In this document: positions 45,637 through 54,801 of the stretch, piece after piece | Position numbering within the stretch: position 1 is the first letter of the stretch | How the letters are laid out: every line of letters begins with the position of its first letter | Origin: Streptomyces tibetensis | GTDB lineage: Bacteria > Actinomycetota > Actinomycetes > Streptomycetales > Streptomycetaceae | DNA length: 64,000 bases | Direction of reading: 5' to 3' | NCBI RefSeq assembly: GCF_007655005.1 | Contig: NZ_SZVW01000022.1 | Coordinates: 1-64,000 of the forward strand | The notes under the pieces: model-generated | Databases searched by the model: none | Told to the model about the DNA's origin: nothing | Seen by the model: the letters and a program-made list of their open reading frames with translations, nothing else | Translations under genes and position numbers: made by a program

Positions 45637-46175
45637 CAGTCCCGGGGCCGGGCGGCTCCGGCACCGAGCGCAACGCCCGGCGGACCCGCCTCTGCTGCCA
45701 TGAACCTGTTCGTCGTGGACGAAGGCCGGGCCGGAGAACCGCCGGGACCACAATGGGTGAGGACATCGGCCGGGCGACCTCCCGTTCAGCCGACCGCGGC
45801 TGCACAACACCGGCCCGGACGCAGGAGAGTGGGAGCTTTCCGCTCGACGGTGCTCCGTCCCAGGGCTGTGAAAACGGCAAAGACCGGCAAGGGCGGGCAC
45901 GGGCGGCACGAACGACGCGGCCGGCACGGAGACGGTGCGAACGGGGTGGGTGCCGTCACCACCCGGAGATGGGTGCCGTCACCGATGGTGACGCCACCGG
46001 TGCCCGTGTGAGGCTGGCAGCACCGCCCGGGCCGACGCGCCGACGGTCATGGCCGCGCCCCGGGTTGCGCCCACGGGCGCACGACGCTGTCCGTCACAGC
46101 CCCCTGAAGGAGGAGCCCCTATCCATCCCCGCTCGGTGAAACGATCCGCCTGCGCGCCCACGAAGGTGGTGATCC
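45637..46175 (+). other. 539-bp intergenic region ahead of the antiporter gene
   Basis: No gene with convincing codon bias is seen. A hairpin with 12-bp arms and one mismatch lies at 45972-45998 (GGTGCCGTCACC-GAT-GGTGACGCCACC) and the segment GGGTGCCGTCACC occurs twice, 23 bp apart (45948 and 45971). TGTGAAAACGG at about 45868 resembles half of the cluster's LacI operator. The end of the region carries GGAGGAG at 46110-46115, about 60 bases before the antiporter start. The region may be decayed coding sequence plus regulatory signals. Confidence 0.5.
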
Positions 46176-47444
46176 GTGGGACACGCTGACAGCCTTCTCG
46201 CCATGGGCGGAGCCTTCCTGGCCGCCGCCCTCCTCGCCCGCCTCGGCGGCAGAATCGGGCTCCCCACGATCCCGTTGTTCATGCTCGCGGGCATCCTGCT
46301 CGGCCCCCACACCCCCGGCCTGGTCATCGTCCAGGACGCCCACGACTTCGAGATGCTCTCCGCACTCGGACTGGTGCTGCTGCTGTTCTACCTCGGCCTG
46401 GAGTTCCACCTCGACGACCTCAGGAGCGGCGGCCGGCGCCTGCTGACGGCGGGCGGGATCTACCTGCTGCTCAACGTCGGCGCGGGGCTGGGATTCGGCT
46501 TCGCCCTGGGCTGGGGCGTGCGCGAGGCACTGGTCCTCGCCGGTGTCCTCGGGATCTCCTCGTCCGCCATCGTCACCAAGATCCTCATCGACCTCGGGCG
46601 CATCGGCCGCCCGGAGACGCGCCTCATCCTGGGCGTCATCGTGGTGGAGGACATCTTCCTCGCGCTGTACCTGGCCGCCCTCCAGCCCGTCATCAGCGGC
46701 GCCGAGGGCGTCGGCGACATGGTTCTGCAGGGCGCCAAGGCCTTCGGCTTCCTGCTGCTGCTGGCCGCGGCGGCCCGCTACGGCACCAAACCGGTGGGGC
46801 GGCTCATCGCGACCCGCGACAACGAACTGCTCGTCATCAGCTTCCTCGGCGCGGCCGTCCTCGTGGCGGGATTCGCCGAGGTCCTCGGAGTCGCCGACGC
46901 CATCGGCGCGTTCATGGTCGGTTTGATCCTGGCCGGCACCCCCTCCGGCCCGCGCATCCGGGACCTCGTGCATCCGCTGCGCGACGCCTTCGCGGCCATC
47001 TTCTTCTTCGCCTTCGGACTCTCCATCGACCCCGGTGACATCGTCTCCGTGGTCGGACCGGTCGCCGCGGCGGCCGCGCTCACCCTCGTGATGAACGTCG
47101 CGGCCGGTCTCCTCGTCGCCCGCGTGTACCGCTACGGCCTCGATCCCGCCGCCGAGATCGCCACCACCCTCGTGGCCCGCGGGGAGTTCGCACTGATCCT
47201 GGCCGCCATGGCCGCCGGTGCCGGCCTCGACGCCCGGCTCGCCCCGTTCATCGCGGGGTACGTCCTCGTCCTCGCGGTCCTCGGCCCCATCGCCGCCGGA
47301 CGCGCACATCTGCTGGCCCGCGCGCTCCGGGCCGGGCAGGGCTTCCTGCCCCGCCGCACGGCCCCGGCGTACGACGTCGAGCCCGCGGGCGACGGCACAC
47401 CGTCCGCGCCTCAGCCCGCCGAGGCCGAGCGCCAGGTGTATTGA
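46176..47444 (+). CDS. CPA2-type cation:proton antiporter
   Basis: About 422 residues, 12-13 membrane helices, no cytoplasmic TrkA domain. GLPTIPLFMLAGILLGPHTPG at helix two, LGLVLLLFYLGLEFHLDDLR, the discontinuous-helix region GILGISSSAIVTKILIDLGR preceding VVVEDIFLALYLA (the Asp-containing transport motif), and ATTLVARGEFALILAAMAAGAG are typical of Na+/H+ or K+/H+ exchangers of the KefB/NapA class. It ends in a polar Pro/Ala tail. No regulatory-subunit gene adjoins it. GTG start at 46176. Confidence 0.9.
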   Translation: MGHADSLLAMGGAFLAAALLARLGGRIGLPTIPLFMLAGILLGPHTPGLVIVQDAHDFEMLSALGLVLLLFYLGLEFHLDDLRSGGRRLLTAGGIYLLLNVGAGLGFGFALGWGVREALVLAGVLGISSSAIVTKILIDLGRIGRPETRLILGVIVVEDIFLALYLAALQPVISGAEGVGDMVLQGAKAFGFLLLLAAAARYGTKPVGRLIATRDNELLVISFLGAAVLVAGFAEVLGVADAIGAFMVGLILAGTPSGPRIRDLVHPLRDAFAAIFFFAFGLSIDPGDIVSVVGPVAAAAALTLVMNVAAGLLVARVYRYGLDPAAEIATTLVARGEFALILAAMAAGAGLDARLAPFIAGYVLVLAVLGPIAAGRAHLLARALRAGQGFLPRRTAPAYDVEPAGDGTPSAPQPAEAERQVY

Positions 47445-47487
47445 CCCGCACCAGGCGACGTTCGCTCCGTCGCGACGCCCGGCACTT

Positions 47488-47506
47488 CCCCGGCCTTCGG
47501 CCGGGG
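47488..47506. terminator. Bidirectional hairpin between antiporter and response regulator
   Basis: CCCCGGCC-TTC-GGCCGGGG is a perfect 8-bp stem with a UUCG-like tight loop, between two converging genes. Confidence 0.75.
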
Positions 47507-47591
47507 GCCCCGGAGCACACACCGGACGCCGCTCCTTGACGGGCGCACGTTGCCTGTCGCGGCACTGGCGGGCGACCGGTCGCGGACGCGC

Positions 47592-48248
47592 TCAGGGTTC
47601 GATCAGCCCGACGCGGATGGCGTAGCGGGTCAGTTCCAGACGGTCCTTCAGGCCGAGCTTCTGCAGCAGGTTCGCGCGGTGCCGCTCCACCGTCTTGGGG
47701 CTGATGACCAGCAGGTCCGCGATCTGCTGCGAGGTGTGGCCCTCGGCGACGAGCTTGAGGATCTCCTCCTCACGGTCGGTGAGGGCCCGGGAAGCCCCCG
47801 CGCCGCCCTCCCGGACCCGCTCGAGATGGTCGCGGATCAGCGCGTCGACCGCACCGGGATACAGGAACGGCTCGCCCCGCATCGTCGCCCGGCACGCCTC
47901 GACCAGGTCCCGGTCCGCGACGGACTTGAGGACGTAGCCCGAGGCCCCGGCACCGAGTGCCTCGAAGAAGTACTGCTCGTTGTCGTACATGGTCAGCATC
48001 AGGATCCGCGTCCGCGGGCAGGTCCGGGACAGTTCCCGGGCGGCCTGGAGCCCCGTCAGGCGCGGCATGGCGATGTCGAGGACGGCCAGGTCGGGCCGGT
48101 GCTCCCGGGCCCGGGCGACGGCCTCGGCGCCGTCGTCGGCCTCCGCGATCACGGTGAGGTCGGGCTCGGCGTCCAGGATGAGCCGGACACCGCGCCGCAC
48201 CAGGGCGTGGTCGTCGGCGAGCAGGATGCGGGTGGGGGAGTCGCTCAT
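47592..48248 (-). CDS. NarL/FixJ-type response regulator without adjacent kinase
   Basis: About 218 residues. Receiver: DDH, LAVLDIAMPRLTG (phospho-Asp), MLTMYDNEQYFFEALGAGASGYVLKS (Thr, Lys). DNA-binding: LTDREEEILKLVAEGHTSQQIADLLVISPKTVERHRANLLQKLGLKDR. No histidine kinase gene adjoins it, and the upstream 446 bases contain no gene, so it is an orphan in this window. ATG at 48248. Confidence 0.93.
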   Translation of the reverse strand: MSDSPTRILLADDHALVRRGVRLILDAEPDLTVIAEADDGAEAVARAREHRPDLAVLDIAMPRLTGLQAARELSRTCPRTRILMLTMYDNEQYFFEALGAGASGYVLKSVADRDLVEACRATMRGEPFLYPGAVDALIRDHLERVREGGAGASRALTDREEEILKLVAEGHTSQQIADLLVISPKTVERHRANLLQKLGLKDRLELTRYAIRVGLIEP

Positions 48249-48694
48249 GGTCGGCCGTTCCGGTCGGGATCGGGTACGAGGGCGGGACGGGACGGTGAGG
48301 CGGGCCCCGGCGGATCGAGGCGAGTCCGGCCGTCGGCAGGAAGATCCGCCGGGACAAGGGCGCCGCGCCCCCTCGCCGAGACCTCACCCCCCAGGGTCTG
48401 CGCTGCCCGGCCCCGCCGCCATCCGTGACAGCACCCATCCCCGGACCGAACACCCGGCTTTCGGACCGGCGTTCGTGGGGGGCTGCCACCGGGAAGGATG
48501 AGGGTGGGGCCCGATGGTGGAAGCCGCTGGAGGGGGGAGAAGCTGAAGCCCGGGTGAGACAGCCGTGGCACGCCGCACCACCCCGAAGACGGCCTGTCTC
48601 CCTCCGCGCCGTCACAGGGCCCGACACCCCAGGACTTGTCATGGCCTCGGCCGTGCCCTGCCTCGAAGCGCTCGGGTTCCGGGAAGGAGAAGCC
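48249..48694 (+). other. 446-bp intergenic region, no gene recognised
   Basis: The frames here have no clear codon bias or recognisable product. The response regulator promoter (minus strand) and the DUF3040 promoter (plus strand) must lie here. GGGTGGGGCCC and GGAGGGGGGAG tracts (48500-48545) are purine-rich. An open frame runs into the DUF3040 gene from 48425 but its first 90 codons look non-coding. Confidence 0.5.
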
Positions 48695-48982
48695 GTGCCC
48701 CAGTCCGAAGACCACGCCCTGGTCGCTCTCGAAGCACGACTCGAGCGAGAGGACCCCCGGTTCACCCGGGCCATGAGATCAGGCCGCCCCGCCCGGCCCC
48801 GCGAGTACCGGCGGACCGGAGCCTGGTGGGGGCTGGCGTTCGGCGTCGCCGTGCTGGGCTCCGGCATCGCCCTGGCCCAGGGCCTGCTCATCGCGGGCGG
48901 GCTGGTCCTCGTCGGCATGGCGGCCCAGCGGGCGGACCCGGACCCGGCCCGTATGACCCACCGGGGGTTCGGACGCCGCTGA
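48695..48982 (+). CDS. DUF3040 small membrane protein
   Basis: About 95 residues. Start MPQSEDHALVALEARLEREDPRFTRAM fits the conserved N-terminal helix of DUF3040, followed by a membrane stretch in two parts (GAWWGLAFGVAVLGSGIAL and LLIAGGLVLVGMAA). Function unknown in this family, which is confined to actinobacteria. GTG start after GGAAGGAG. Confidence 0.82.
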   Translation: MPQSEDHALVALEARLEREDPRFTRAMRSGRPARPREYRRTGAWWGLAFGVAVLGSGIALAQGLLIAGGLVLVGMAAQRADPDPARMTHRGFGRR

Positions 48983-49114
48983 CGGGAGCGCACATCGAGA
49001 ACCTTGGGGGGCGACGGGAGCACGTCGGGGTATGCCGCCGTCGGAGTGTTGTTGTAACCCGTGTGATCGCCCCGGATGGTGGGACGGACCGGCATGACTG
49101 ACGGTGGTTCACGT

Positions 49115-49129
49115 CGAGACCGGGTCTCG
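49115..49129. promoter_or_regulatory. Palindrome upstream of the HTGGG-protein gene
   Basis: CGAGACC-G-GGTCTCG has 7-bp perfect arms and lies 50 bp before the start codon of the surface protein. Probable operator of an unidentified regulator. Confidence 0.5.
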
Positions 49130-49178
49130 TGAGCTGGCGAGGCGTCAGCTGCCCGGACCGCGACGGAAGGACTCACCG

Positions 49179-49886
49179 ATGCGCTCTGCCCGCATGCTGC
49201 TCGCGACGGCCACGGCAACGGCCGCCCTCGCGATCGCCGCACCCGCCGCCTACGCCGAGGCGATGGGTGACGGGGACCACGACACCTCCTCTTCCTACAG
49301 CAAGGAGCACCACAAGGACGGCAACCACGACGGGCCGCGCGGCGGCATGCACACGGGCGGCGGAGCGCTGTCCGCCGTGACCGCCGACGACTGGGACGGC
49401 TCCGGGCACGACAAGGACTCCGACGCCGCCAAGGGCGACGAAGGGGGCAAGCACGAGGAGCACGGCAAGGAGCACGGGCACGAGAAGGGGGACTGGGAGG
49501 GCAAGCACGACGAGCACGGCAAGCCGCACGGCGGCGTGCACACCGGCGGCGGAGCGCTGGCCGCGGTGAACTCGGACGACTGGGGCAACCCCAAGCACGA
49601 CCCGGACACGTACAAGGACGAGGACGACTGGGGCGACAGGCAGGAAGAGGACGGCTACGGCGACAAGGGCGACTGGGGCGACAAGGAGGAGAAGGGCGAC
49701 TGGGGCGACAAGCACGAGAAGGGCTCCTGGGAGGGCAAGCACGACAAGCCGCGCGGTGGCATGCACACCGGTGGCGGCGGGCTCGCCTCCGCGCCGGGTG
49801 TGACCGCCGGTGGGCTGGCCGCGCTGGCGGTCGCCGGTACCGGCATGTACGCGCTGCGCCGCCGGAAGGCCGCGCAGGGCGTATGA
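49179..49886 (+). CDS. Secreted His/Asp-rich surface protein with HTGGG motifs
   Basis: About 235 residues. Sec signal peptide 1-26 (ends AYA). The mature part is very rich in His, Asp, Glu, Lys and Gly (clusters like KHEEHGKEHGHEKG), with no hydrophobic core, so it is likely disordered and metal-binding. A motif [RH]GG[MV]HTGGG occurs three times (about 54-62, 117-125, 192-200), twice followed by ALxAV and DDW. The C-terminus is a membrane helix (AGGLAALAVAGTGMYAL) plus RRRK, the layout of a sortase substrate, but lacks LPxTG/LAxTG; the third HTGGG motif takes that place. A class F sortase gene follows at 116 bp, making it the likely partner. ATG after CGGAAGGA. Confidence 0.8.
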   Translation: MRSARMLLATATATAALAIAAPAAYAEAMGDGDHDTSSSYSKEHHKDGNHDGPRGGMHTGGGALSAVTADDWDGSGHDKDSDAAKGDEGGKHEEHGKEHGHEKGDWEGKHDEHGKPHGGVHTGGGALAAVNSDDWGNPKHDPDTYKDEDDWGDRQEEDGYGDKGDWGDKEEKGDWGDKHEKGSWEGKHDKPRGGMHTGGGGLASAPGVTAGGLAALAVAGTGMYALRRRKAAQGV

Positions 49887-50002
49887 CCGATGCCTGACGT
49901 CATAGCCGCCGTGGCCGCCGCACGTGCCTGTCACGTCGCGGCGGCCCGGCTCGTCCCCCCGCGTGTCGTGCCCGCTGCCGTGCCCGAATGAGGTGGTCCC
50001 TG

Positions 50003-50707
50003 ATGGCAGCCCCTCCCCCCGCTCTTTCCGACCTCGGCCCCGCGCCGTCGAAGCGGCGGTTGCGCGCCGTCGTGACGGTGGTCTGGTCGGTGGCCGCCCT
50101 CGTGCTGACCGTGAACCTGTTCGGCGGCAGCGGTGAGTCGCCCGACGACGCCGGCCCGCCGCACGCACCGCCCGCCGTGGCCGCCCCCTCGGCCGTTCCC
50201 GACCTGCCCGACACGCCCGTGTCCACGGCGCCGGACCGGTCCGACGGCCCGCACCTGCCGCGGTCCCGACCGGTCCGTCTGCTCATCCCCAAGATCTCGG
50301 TCGACGCGCCTTTCACCGGCCTCGCCATCAACGACCTCGGCCAGCTGGAGCCCCCGCCGCCGAACGACATCAACCTCGTCGGCTGGTACGCCAAGGGCCA
50401 CACGCCCGGAGAGGCCGGCACCGCGATCATCGCCGGGCACGTGGACACGGCGACCTCACCGGCCGTGTTCGCCGGGCTCGGCGAGCTGAAGAAGGGCGAC
50501 CGGTTCCAGGTCGTGCGGGCCGACGGCAGCAGGGCGACCTTCGCCGTGGACGCCGCACAGTCGTTCGAGAAGGACGACTTCCCCAGCGAGCGCGTGTACG
50601 GCGACACCCCGAGAGCCCAGGTCCGGCTCATCACGTGCTCGGGTTCCTACGACCGCCAGGCCCGGGACTACACCGAGAACCTGGTCGTCTTCGCCCATCT
50701 CGTCTGA
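50003..50707 (+). CDS. Class F sortase
   Basis: About 234 residues. One N-terminal membrane helix (RLRAVVTVVWSVAALVLTVNLF), Pro/Ala-rich stalk, then the sortase barrel: LLIPKISVDAPFTGLAINDLGQLEPPP, GTAIIAGHVDTA (catalytic His), and VRLITCSGSYDRQARDYTENLVVFA (nucleophile Cys in the TCSG loop and catalytic Arg). The shape matches class F sortases of actinobacteria. Start at 50003 is preferred because AGGTGG lies 6 bases ahead. It follows the HTGGG protein and most likely anchors it. Confidence 0.92.
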   Translation: MAAPPPALSDLGPAPSKRRLRAVVTVVWSVAALVLTVNLFGGSGESPDDAGPPHAPPAVAAPSAVPDLPDTPVSTAPDRSDGPHLPRSRPVRLLIPKISVDAPFTGLAINDLGQLEPPPPNDINLVGWYAKGHTPGEAGTAIIAGHVDTATSPAVFAGLGELKKGDRFQVVRADGSRATFAVDAAQSFEKDDFPSERVYGDTPRAQVRLITCSGSYDRQARDYTENLVVFAHLV

Positions 50708-50793
50708 CTTCCGGGACTCCGGCCTGACTTGGTGTTTTACAGTGGCAGCCACCAGTTCAGGCGACTGTGGGACCTGTGAGGGATTCGCTAACC

Positions 50794-52692
50794 ATGACGA
50801 CCGAAACGTTTGAGTTCCAGGTAGAGGCACGTCAGCTGCTCCAGCTGATGATCCACTCGGTCTACTCGAACAAGGATGTCTTCCTGCGGGAGCTCGTCTC
50901 CAACGCCTCCGACGCGCTCGACAAGCTGCGTCTGGAGAAGCTGCGGGACGACTCCCTCGACGCCGATGTGTCGGACCTGCACATCGAGCTCGACGTCGAC
51001 AAGGAGGCCCGCACCCTCACGGTGCGGGACAACGGCATCGGCATGTCGTACGACGAGGTCGGGCAGCTCATCGGCACCATCGCCAACTCGGGGACGGCCA
51101 CGTTCCTCAAGGAGCTGAAGGAGGCCAAGGACGCGGGCGGGGCCGAGGGGCTCATCGGCCAGTTCGGTGTCGGCTTCTACTCCGGCTTCATGGCGGCCGA
51201 CGAGGTCACGCTGGTGACCCGCCGCGCCGGCGAGAGCCAGGGGACCCGCTGGACGTCGCGCGGCGAGGCCACGTACACCCTGGAGAGGGTCGACGACGCG
51301 CCGCAGGGCACGTCCGTGACGCTCCACCTCAAGCCCGCCGACCCCGAGAACCAGCTGCACGACTACACCTCCGCGTGGACGATCCGGGAGATCGTCAAGC
51401 GCTACTCGGACTTCATCACCTGGCCGATCCGGATGGTCCCGGAGGCGAAGGACGGGGAGGACGCGCCCGAGCCCGAGACGCTCAACTCCATGAAGGCCCT
51501 GTGGGCGCGCTCGCGCGACGAGGTCTCCGACGACGAGTACCACGAGCTGTACAAGCACATCAGCCACGACTGGCGCGAGCCGCTGGAGACGATCCGGCTC
51601 CAGGCCGAGGGCACCTTCGAGTACCAGGCCCTGCTCTTCGTCCCCTCGCACGCCCCGCACGACCTGTTCACGCGGGACTTCAAGCGAGGCGTCCAGCTCT
51701 ACGTGAAGCGCGTCTTCATCATGGACGACTGCGAGGCGCTGCTGCCGCCCTACCTCCGCTTCGTCAAGGGCGTCGTCGACGCGCAGGACCTCTCGCTCAA
51801 CGTCTCCCGCGAGATCCTCCAGCAGGACCGGCACATCCGGATGATGCAGCGCCGGCTGACCAAGAAGGTGCTGTCCACGGTCAAGGAGATCAAGACCAAG
51901 GACGCCGAGCGCTACGCGACGTTCTGGCGGGAGTTCGGCACCGCCCTGAAGGAGGGCCTGGTCACCGACTCCGAGAACCGCGACGCCATCCTCGCCGTCT
52001 CCTCGTTCGCGACCACGCACTCCGACGACGAGCCGACCACGCTCGCGCAGTACGTGGAGCGCATGAAGGACGGCCAGGACGCCATCTGGTTCATCACCGG
52101 AGAGTCCCGGCAGAGCATCGAGAACTCCCCGCACATGGAGGCGTTCCGGGACAAGGGCATCGAGGTCCTGCTGCTCACCGACGCCGTCGACGAGGTCTGG
52201 GTCGACGCCGTCGGCGAGTACGAGGGCAAGAAGCTGCGGTCCGTCGCCAAGGGCGAGATCGACCTCGACGCCGAGGACGAGGAGAAGGCCGGCGAGGAGC
52301 GGGAGAAGCAGGCCGAGGAGTACGCCGGGCTGCTCGGCTGGATGCGGGAGCGGCTCGACGAGGACATCAAGGAGGTCCGCCTCTCCACCCGGCTCACGGT
52401 CTCTCCGGCCTGCATCGTCTCCGACGCGCACGACCTGACCCCGGCCCTGGAGAACATGTACCGGGCGATGGGCCAGGAGGTGCCGCGCACCAAGCGGATC
52501 CTGGAGCTCAACCCCGGCCACGCGCTGGTGAAGGGCCTGCACCAGGCGTATCAGGCGAGCGAGGACCGTGCGGAGCTCGCCGAGTCCGCCGAGCTGCTGC
52601 ACACCCTGGCGGTGCTCGCCGAGGGCGGTCAGCCCAAGGACCCGGCGCGCTTCGTCAGGCTCGTGGCGGACCGCCTGGAGCGCACGCTGTAG
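50794..52692 (+). CDS. htpG: Hsp90-type chaperone HtpG
   Basis: About 632 residues. N-terminal GHKL ATPase: [62 protein letters not shown] and GTSVTLHL. Middle domain with [38 protein letters not shown], then the C-terminal dimerisation domain ([13 protein letters not shown]). Length and order are those of bacterial HtpG. ATG at 50794 has a weak site GAGGGA. No CIRCE or HspR-type inverted repeat is visible upstream. The gene converges with the TatA-like gene 12 bases away. Confidence 0.97.
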
Positions 52693-52704
52693 TCAGCGCA
52701 AGGA

Positions 52705-52956
52705 TCAGGGGTGGTCCGGGGCGCCCGCCGCCCGGGTGCCGGGCGGGGTCGTGCCGGTGCCCGGCGGGACGATCTCGCCCTGGACCACCCGCGGCGCGGG
52801 GGCCGTCCCGGCCTCCTCGTCCTTCGCCGCGCGTGCCTCGGCCTTGAGGATGCGGGCCGCCTTCCCGGCCGAGCGGGTCAGCTCGGGGAGCTTCTTCATC
52901 CCGATGACGGCTATGACGACGATGAGAATGATCGCGAGCTCGCTCAGTCCGAACAT
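52705..52956 (-). CDS. TatA/E-like twin-arginine translocase subunit
   Basis: About 83 residues. An N-terminal membrane helix (FGLSELAIILIVVIAVIGMKKLPELTRSAGKA) joins the amphipathic helix through the FGxxELxxIL and GxxKLPxL motifs of TatA/TatB. A charged tail follows (ARAAKDEEAGTAP). The ATG at 52956 is preferred to upstream starts because the helix starts immediately and AGGACA precedes it. It overlaps the end of the preceding membrane-protein gene by 13 bp. It is likely an accessory TatA, since main tatA/tatC genes are usually elsewhere in this kind of genome. Confidence 0.88.
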   Translation of the reverse strand: MFGLSELAIILIVVIAVIGMKKLPELTRSAGKAARILKAEARAAKDEEAGTAPAPRVVQGEIVPPGTGTTPPGTRAAGAPDHP

Positions 52957-53609
52957 GGTGTCCTGTCCTCTCTCGCCCGGGCCGGGCACGGCGTGAGCGT
53001 ATCGGGCGGGGAGCACGGCGTGACCGCCGTCTCGGGATACGGCACCAGGTGCCGGTGCAGGTGGGGCAGTATCCCGCGGTCGAGCAGCTCCTGCCGCCAG
53101 ACCAGCCGGGCGTGCTCCACCTGGTCGGCGGCCGGGGGCGCACCGCGCCGGCGCAGGGCCGTGTGCAGCAGTGCGGTCAGGGCGGCGAGGCCGGTCAGGG
53201 CTGCCACGAGCGCCAGGGTCCAGCCGGCCGCCACGAGCGATCCGGGCAGGGGGCCGAGGGCGTCGGCGATGTGGAGCAGGCCGCCGATCAGCAGCAGCGC
53301 CGCGGCGGAGGTGCCGGCCACGAGCGGGGTGAGCACCGCGAGGGCCGGCAGCAGCTCGCCCCCGCCGAGCGGGTGTCGGGCCTCGTGCCGGGCTGCCCGG
53401 CGCACGGCGAGGTAGGAGCGGTAGGGCTGCTCGGCCGCCGCCGCGATGGCGTCGGCGTGGGCGAGCGCGTGGGCGCGCAGGTGCGCTGCCGCCCGGCCGG
53501 TCGGGTCGGCGCCCAGGGCGTCACGGATGTCCGCGGTGCCCAGCGCGTGGTGCAGTACGGCTTCGAAGTCCGCGCGGTCGTCCGGGCGGAGGCGGGACAG
53601 GTCGGCCAC
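52944..53609 (-). CDS. Hypothetical membrane protein with two helices
   Basis: About 221 residues. The N-terminal 95 residues are cytoplasmic and Ala/His/Arg-rich (DFEAVLHHALGTADIRDALGADPTGRAAAHLRAHALAHADAIAAAA), then two membrane helices (LAVLTPLVAGTSAAALLLIGGLLHI and SLVAAGWTLALVAALTGLAALTALL), and a Cys/Pro-rich tail. No family recognised. GTG start after GGGAGA. It is in one operon with the TatA-like gene and may be its substrate adaptor or simply a neighbour. Confidence 0.7.
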   Translation of the reverse strand: MADLSRLRPDDRADFEAVLHHALGTADIRDALGADPTGRAAAHLRAHALAHADAIAAAAEQPYRSYLAVRRAARHEARHPLGGGELLPALAVLTPLVAGTSAAALLLIGGLLHIADALGPLPGSLVAAGWTLALVAALTGLAALTALLHTALRRRGAPPAADQVEHARLVWRQELLDRGILPHLHRHLVPYPETAVTPCSPPDTLTPCPARAREDRTPCSD

Positions 53610-53688
53610 AGGGTCTCCCGGTCGGTTGGTGATGCGGCCGCCGGGCCCGGCCACACGCGGTCGGGCCCGGCGGCTCGGTCGGTCCGTG

Positions 53689-54264
53689 TCAGACGTTGAC
53701 GCCGAAGTCGGAGGCGATACCGGCCAGGCCCGAGGCGTAGCCCTGGCCGACCGCGCGGAACTTCCACTCGCTGCCGTGCCGGTAGAGCTCGCCGAAGACC
53801 ATCGCGGTCTCCGTGGAGGCGTCCTCGGACAGGTCGTAGCGGGCGATCTCCTGGCCGCCCGCCTGGTTGACGACCCGGATGAAGGCGTTGCTGACCTGTC
53901 CGAAGCTCTGGCCGCGGTTCCCGGCGTCGTGGATCGACACCGGGAACACGATCTTGTCGATGTCGGCGGGCACGGCGGCGAGGTTCACCTTGACGGACTC
54001 GTCGTCGCCCTCGCCCTCACCGGTCAGGTTGTCGCCGGTGTGCTCGACCGAACCGTCGGGGCTCTTGAGGTTGTTGTAGAACACGAAGTGCTGGTCCGAG
54101 GGGACCTTGCCGGAGGCGTCCAGGAGCAGGGCGGAGGCGTCGAGGTCGTAGTCGACGCCCGTCGTCGTGCGCACGTCCCAGCCCAGTCCGACCAGGACTG
54201 CGGTGAGACCCGGCGCCTCCTTGCTGAGCGAGACGTTGCCGCCCTTGGACAGGGAAACTCCCAC
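53689..54264 (-). CDS. TerD-family protein
   Basis: About 191 residues, the standard TerD length. VSLSKGGNVSLSKEAPGLTAVLVGLGWD opens it and QHFVFYNNLKSPDGSVEHTGDNLTGEGEGDDESVKVNLAAVPADI contains the acidic Ca2+-binding loop of TerD. Linked to tellurite, phage or envelope stress. The GTG at 54264 follows AAGGAG by 6 bases. It is divergent from the BlaI-like repressor with a shared palindrome between them. Confidence 0.93.
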   Translation of the reverse strand: MGVSLSKGGNVSLSKEAPGLTAVLVGLGWDVRTTTGVDYDLDASALLLDASGKVPSDQHFVFYNNLKSPDGSVEHTGDNLTGEGEGDDESVKVNLAAVPADIDKIVFPVSIHDAGNRGQSFGQVSNAFIRVVNQAGGQEIARYDLSEDASTETAMVFGELYRHGSEWKFRAVGQGYASGLAGIASDFGVNV

Positions 54265-54316
54265 GGGGTACTCCTTCTTGAGCGCTTGACGTGTGCGGTG
54301 TGATGCCACTCTGAAA

Positions 54317-54332
54317 TCTACAGCACTGTAGA
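54317..54332. promoter_or_regulatory. BlaI-type operator between terD and blaI-like genes
   Basis: TCTACAGCACTGTAGA is a perfect 16-bp dyad (7-bp arms, CA centre). It is 53 bases from the TerD start and 77 from the BlaI-like start. The same TCTACA-N4-TGTAGA core occurs at 57037-57052. Confidence 0.8.
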
Positions 54333-54408
54333 AGTGGGTGGGATCGGGTCGGCGGATCTATACGATGGCCGCAAGGGCAACGCAGGGCGGCGTGAGGGAG
54401 GCAGGGCG

Positions 54409-54795
54409 GTGACGGATCCCGGGCAGCGTCCCCGACGGGGACAGGGCGAGCTGGAGGCGCTGGTGCTGTCGGCGCTGCGGGAGGCGGACGGCCCGGCCAC
54501 GGCCGGCTGGGTGCAGGAACGCCTCGGCGGTGACCTCGCGTACACGACGGTGATCACGATCCTGACGCGGCTGCTGGGCAAGGGCGCGGTCACCCGGGAG
54601 CGGGTCGGCCGGTCCTTCGCCTGGACACCGGCCTCGGACCAGGCGGGTCTGGCCGCCCGCAAGATGCGCAAGGTGCTGGACGCCGAGAGCGACCGGGGGG
54701 CCGTGCTGGCCAGCTTCGTCACCGGACTCGGCCCGGACGAGGAGCGGCTGCTGCGTGACCTGCTGGACCAGGCCCAGGGCGAAGGGGACGACTGA
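54409..54795 (+). CDS. BlaI/MecI/CopY-family repressor
   Basis: About 128 residues. Winged helix-turn-helix: GELEALVLSALREADGPATAGWVQERLGGDLAYTTVITILTRLLGKGAVTRERVGRSFAWTPA, the typical BlaI/MecI layout, followed by a dimerisation tail. GTG start at 54409 after GGGAGG. It precedes an M56 protease gene by 6 bases. It presumably binds the TCTACA-N4-TGTAGA site upstream of itself and its matching site upstream of the SpoOM gene. Confidence 0.93.
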   Translation: MTDPGQRPRRGQGELEALVLSALREADGPATAGWVQERLGGDLAYTTVITILTRLLGKGAVTRERVGRSFAWTPASDQAGLAARKMRKVLDAESDRGAVLASFVTGLGPDEERLLRDLLDQAQGEGDD

Positions 54796-54801
54796 AGCCT
54801 G

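Noticed and set aside
45700..46011. Possible 103-residue protein ahead of the antiporter
   Set aside because: Low-complexity Arg/Pro/Gly translation, poor codon bias and no ribosome site; treated as intergenic.
48425..48694. N-terminal extension of the DUF3040 gene by 90 codons
   Set aside because: The extension has no family similarity and the GTG at 48695 has a proper GGAAGGAG site.
50708..50793. Heat-shock operator (CIRCE or HAIR type) before htpG
   Set aside because: Looked for paired CTTGAGT/ACTCAAG or GCACTC-N9-GAGTGC arms; none found.
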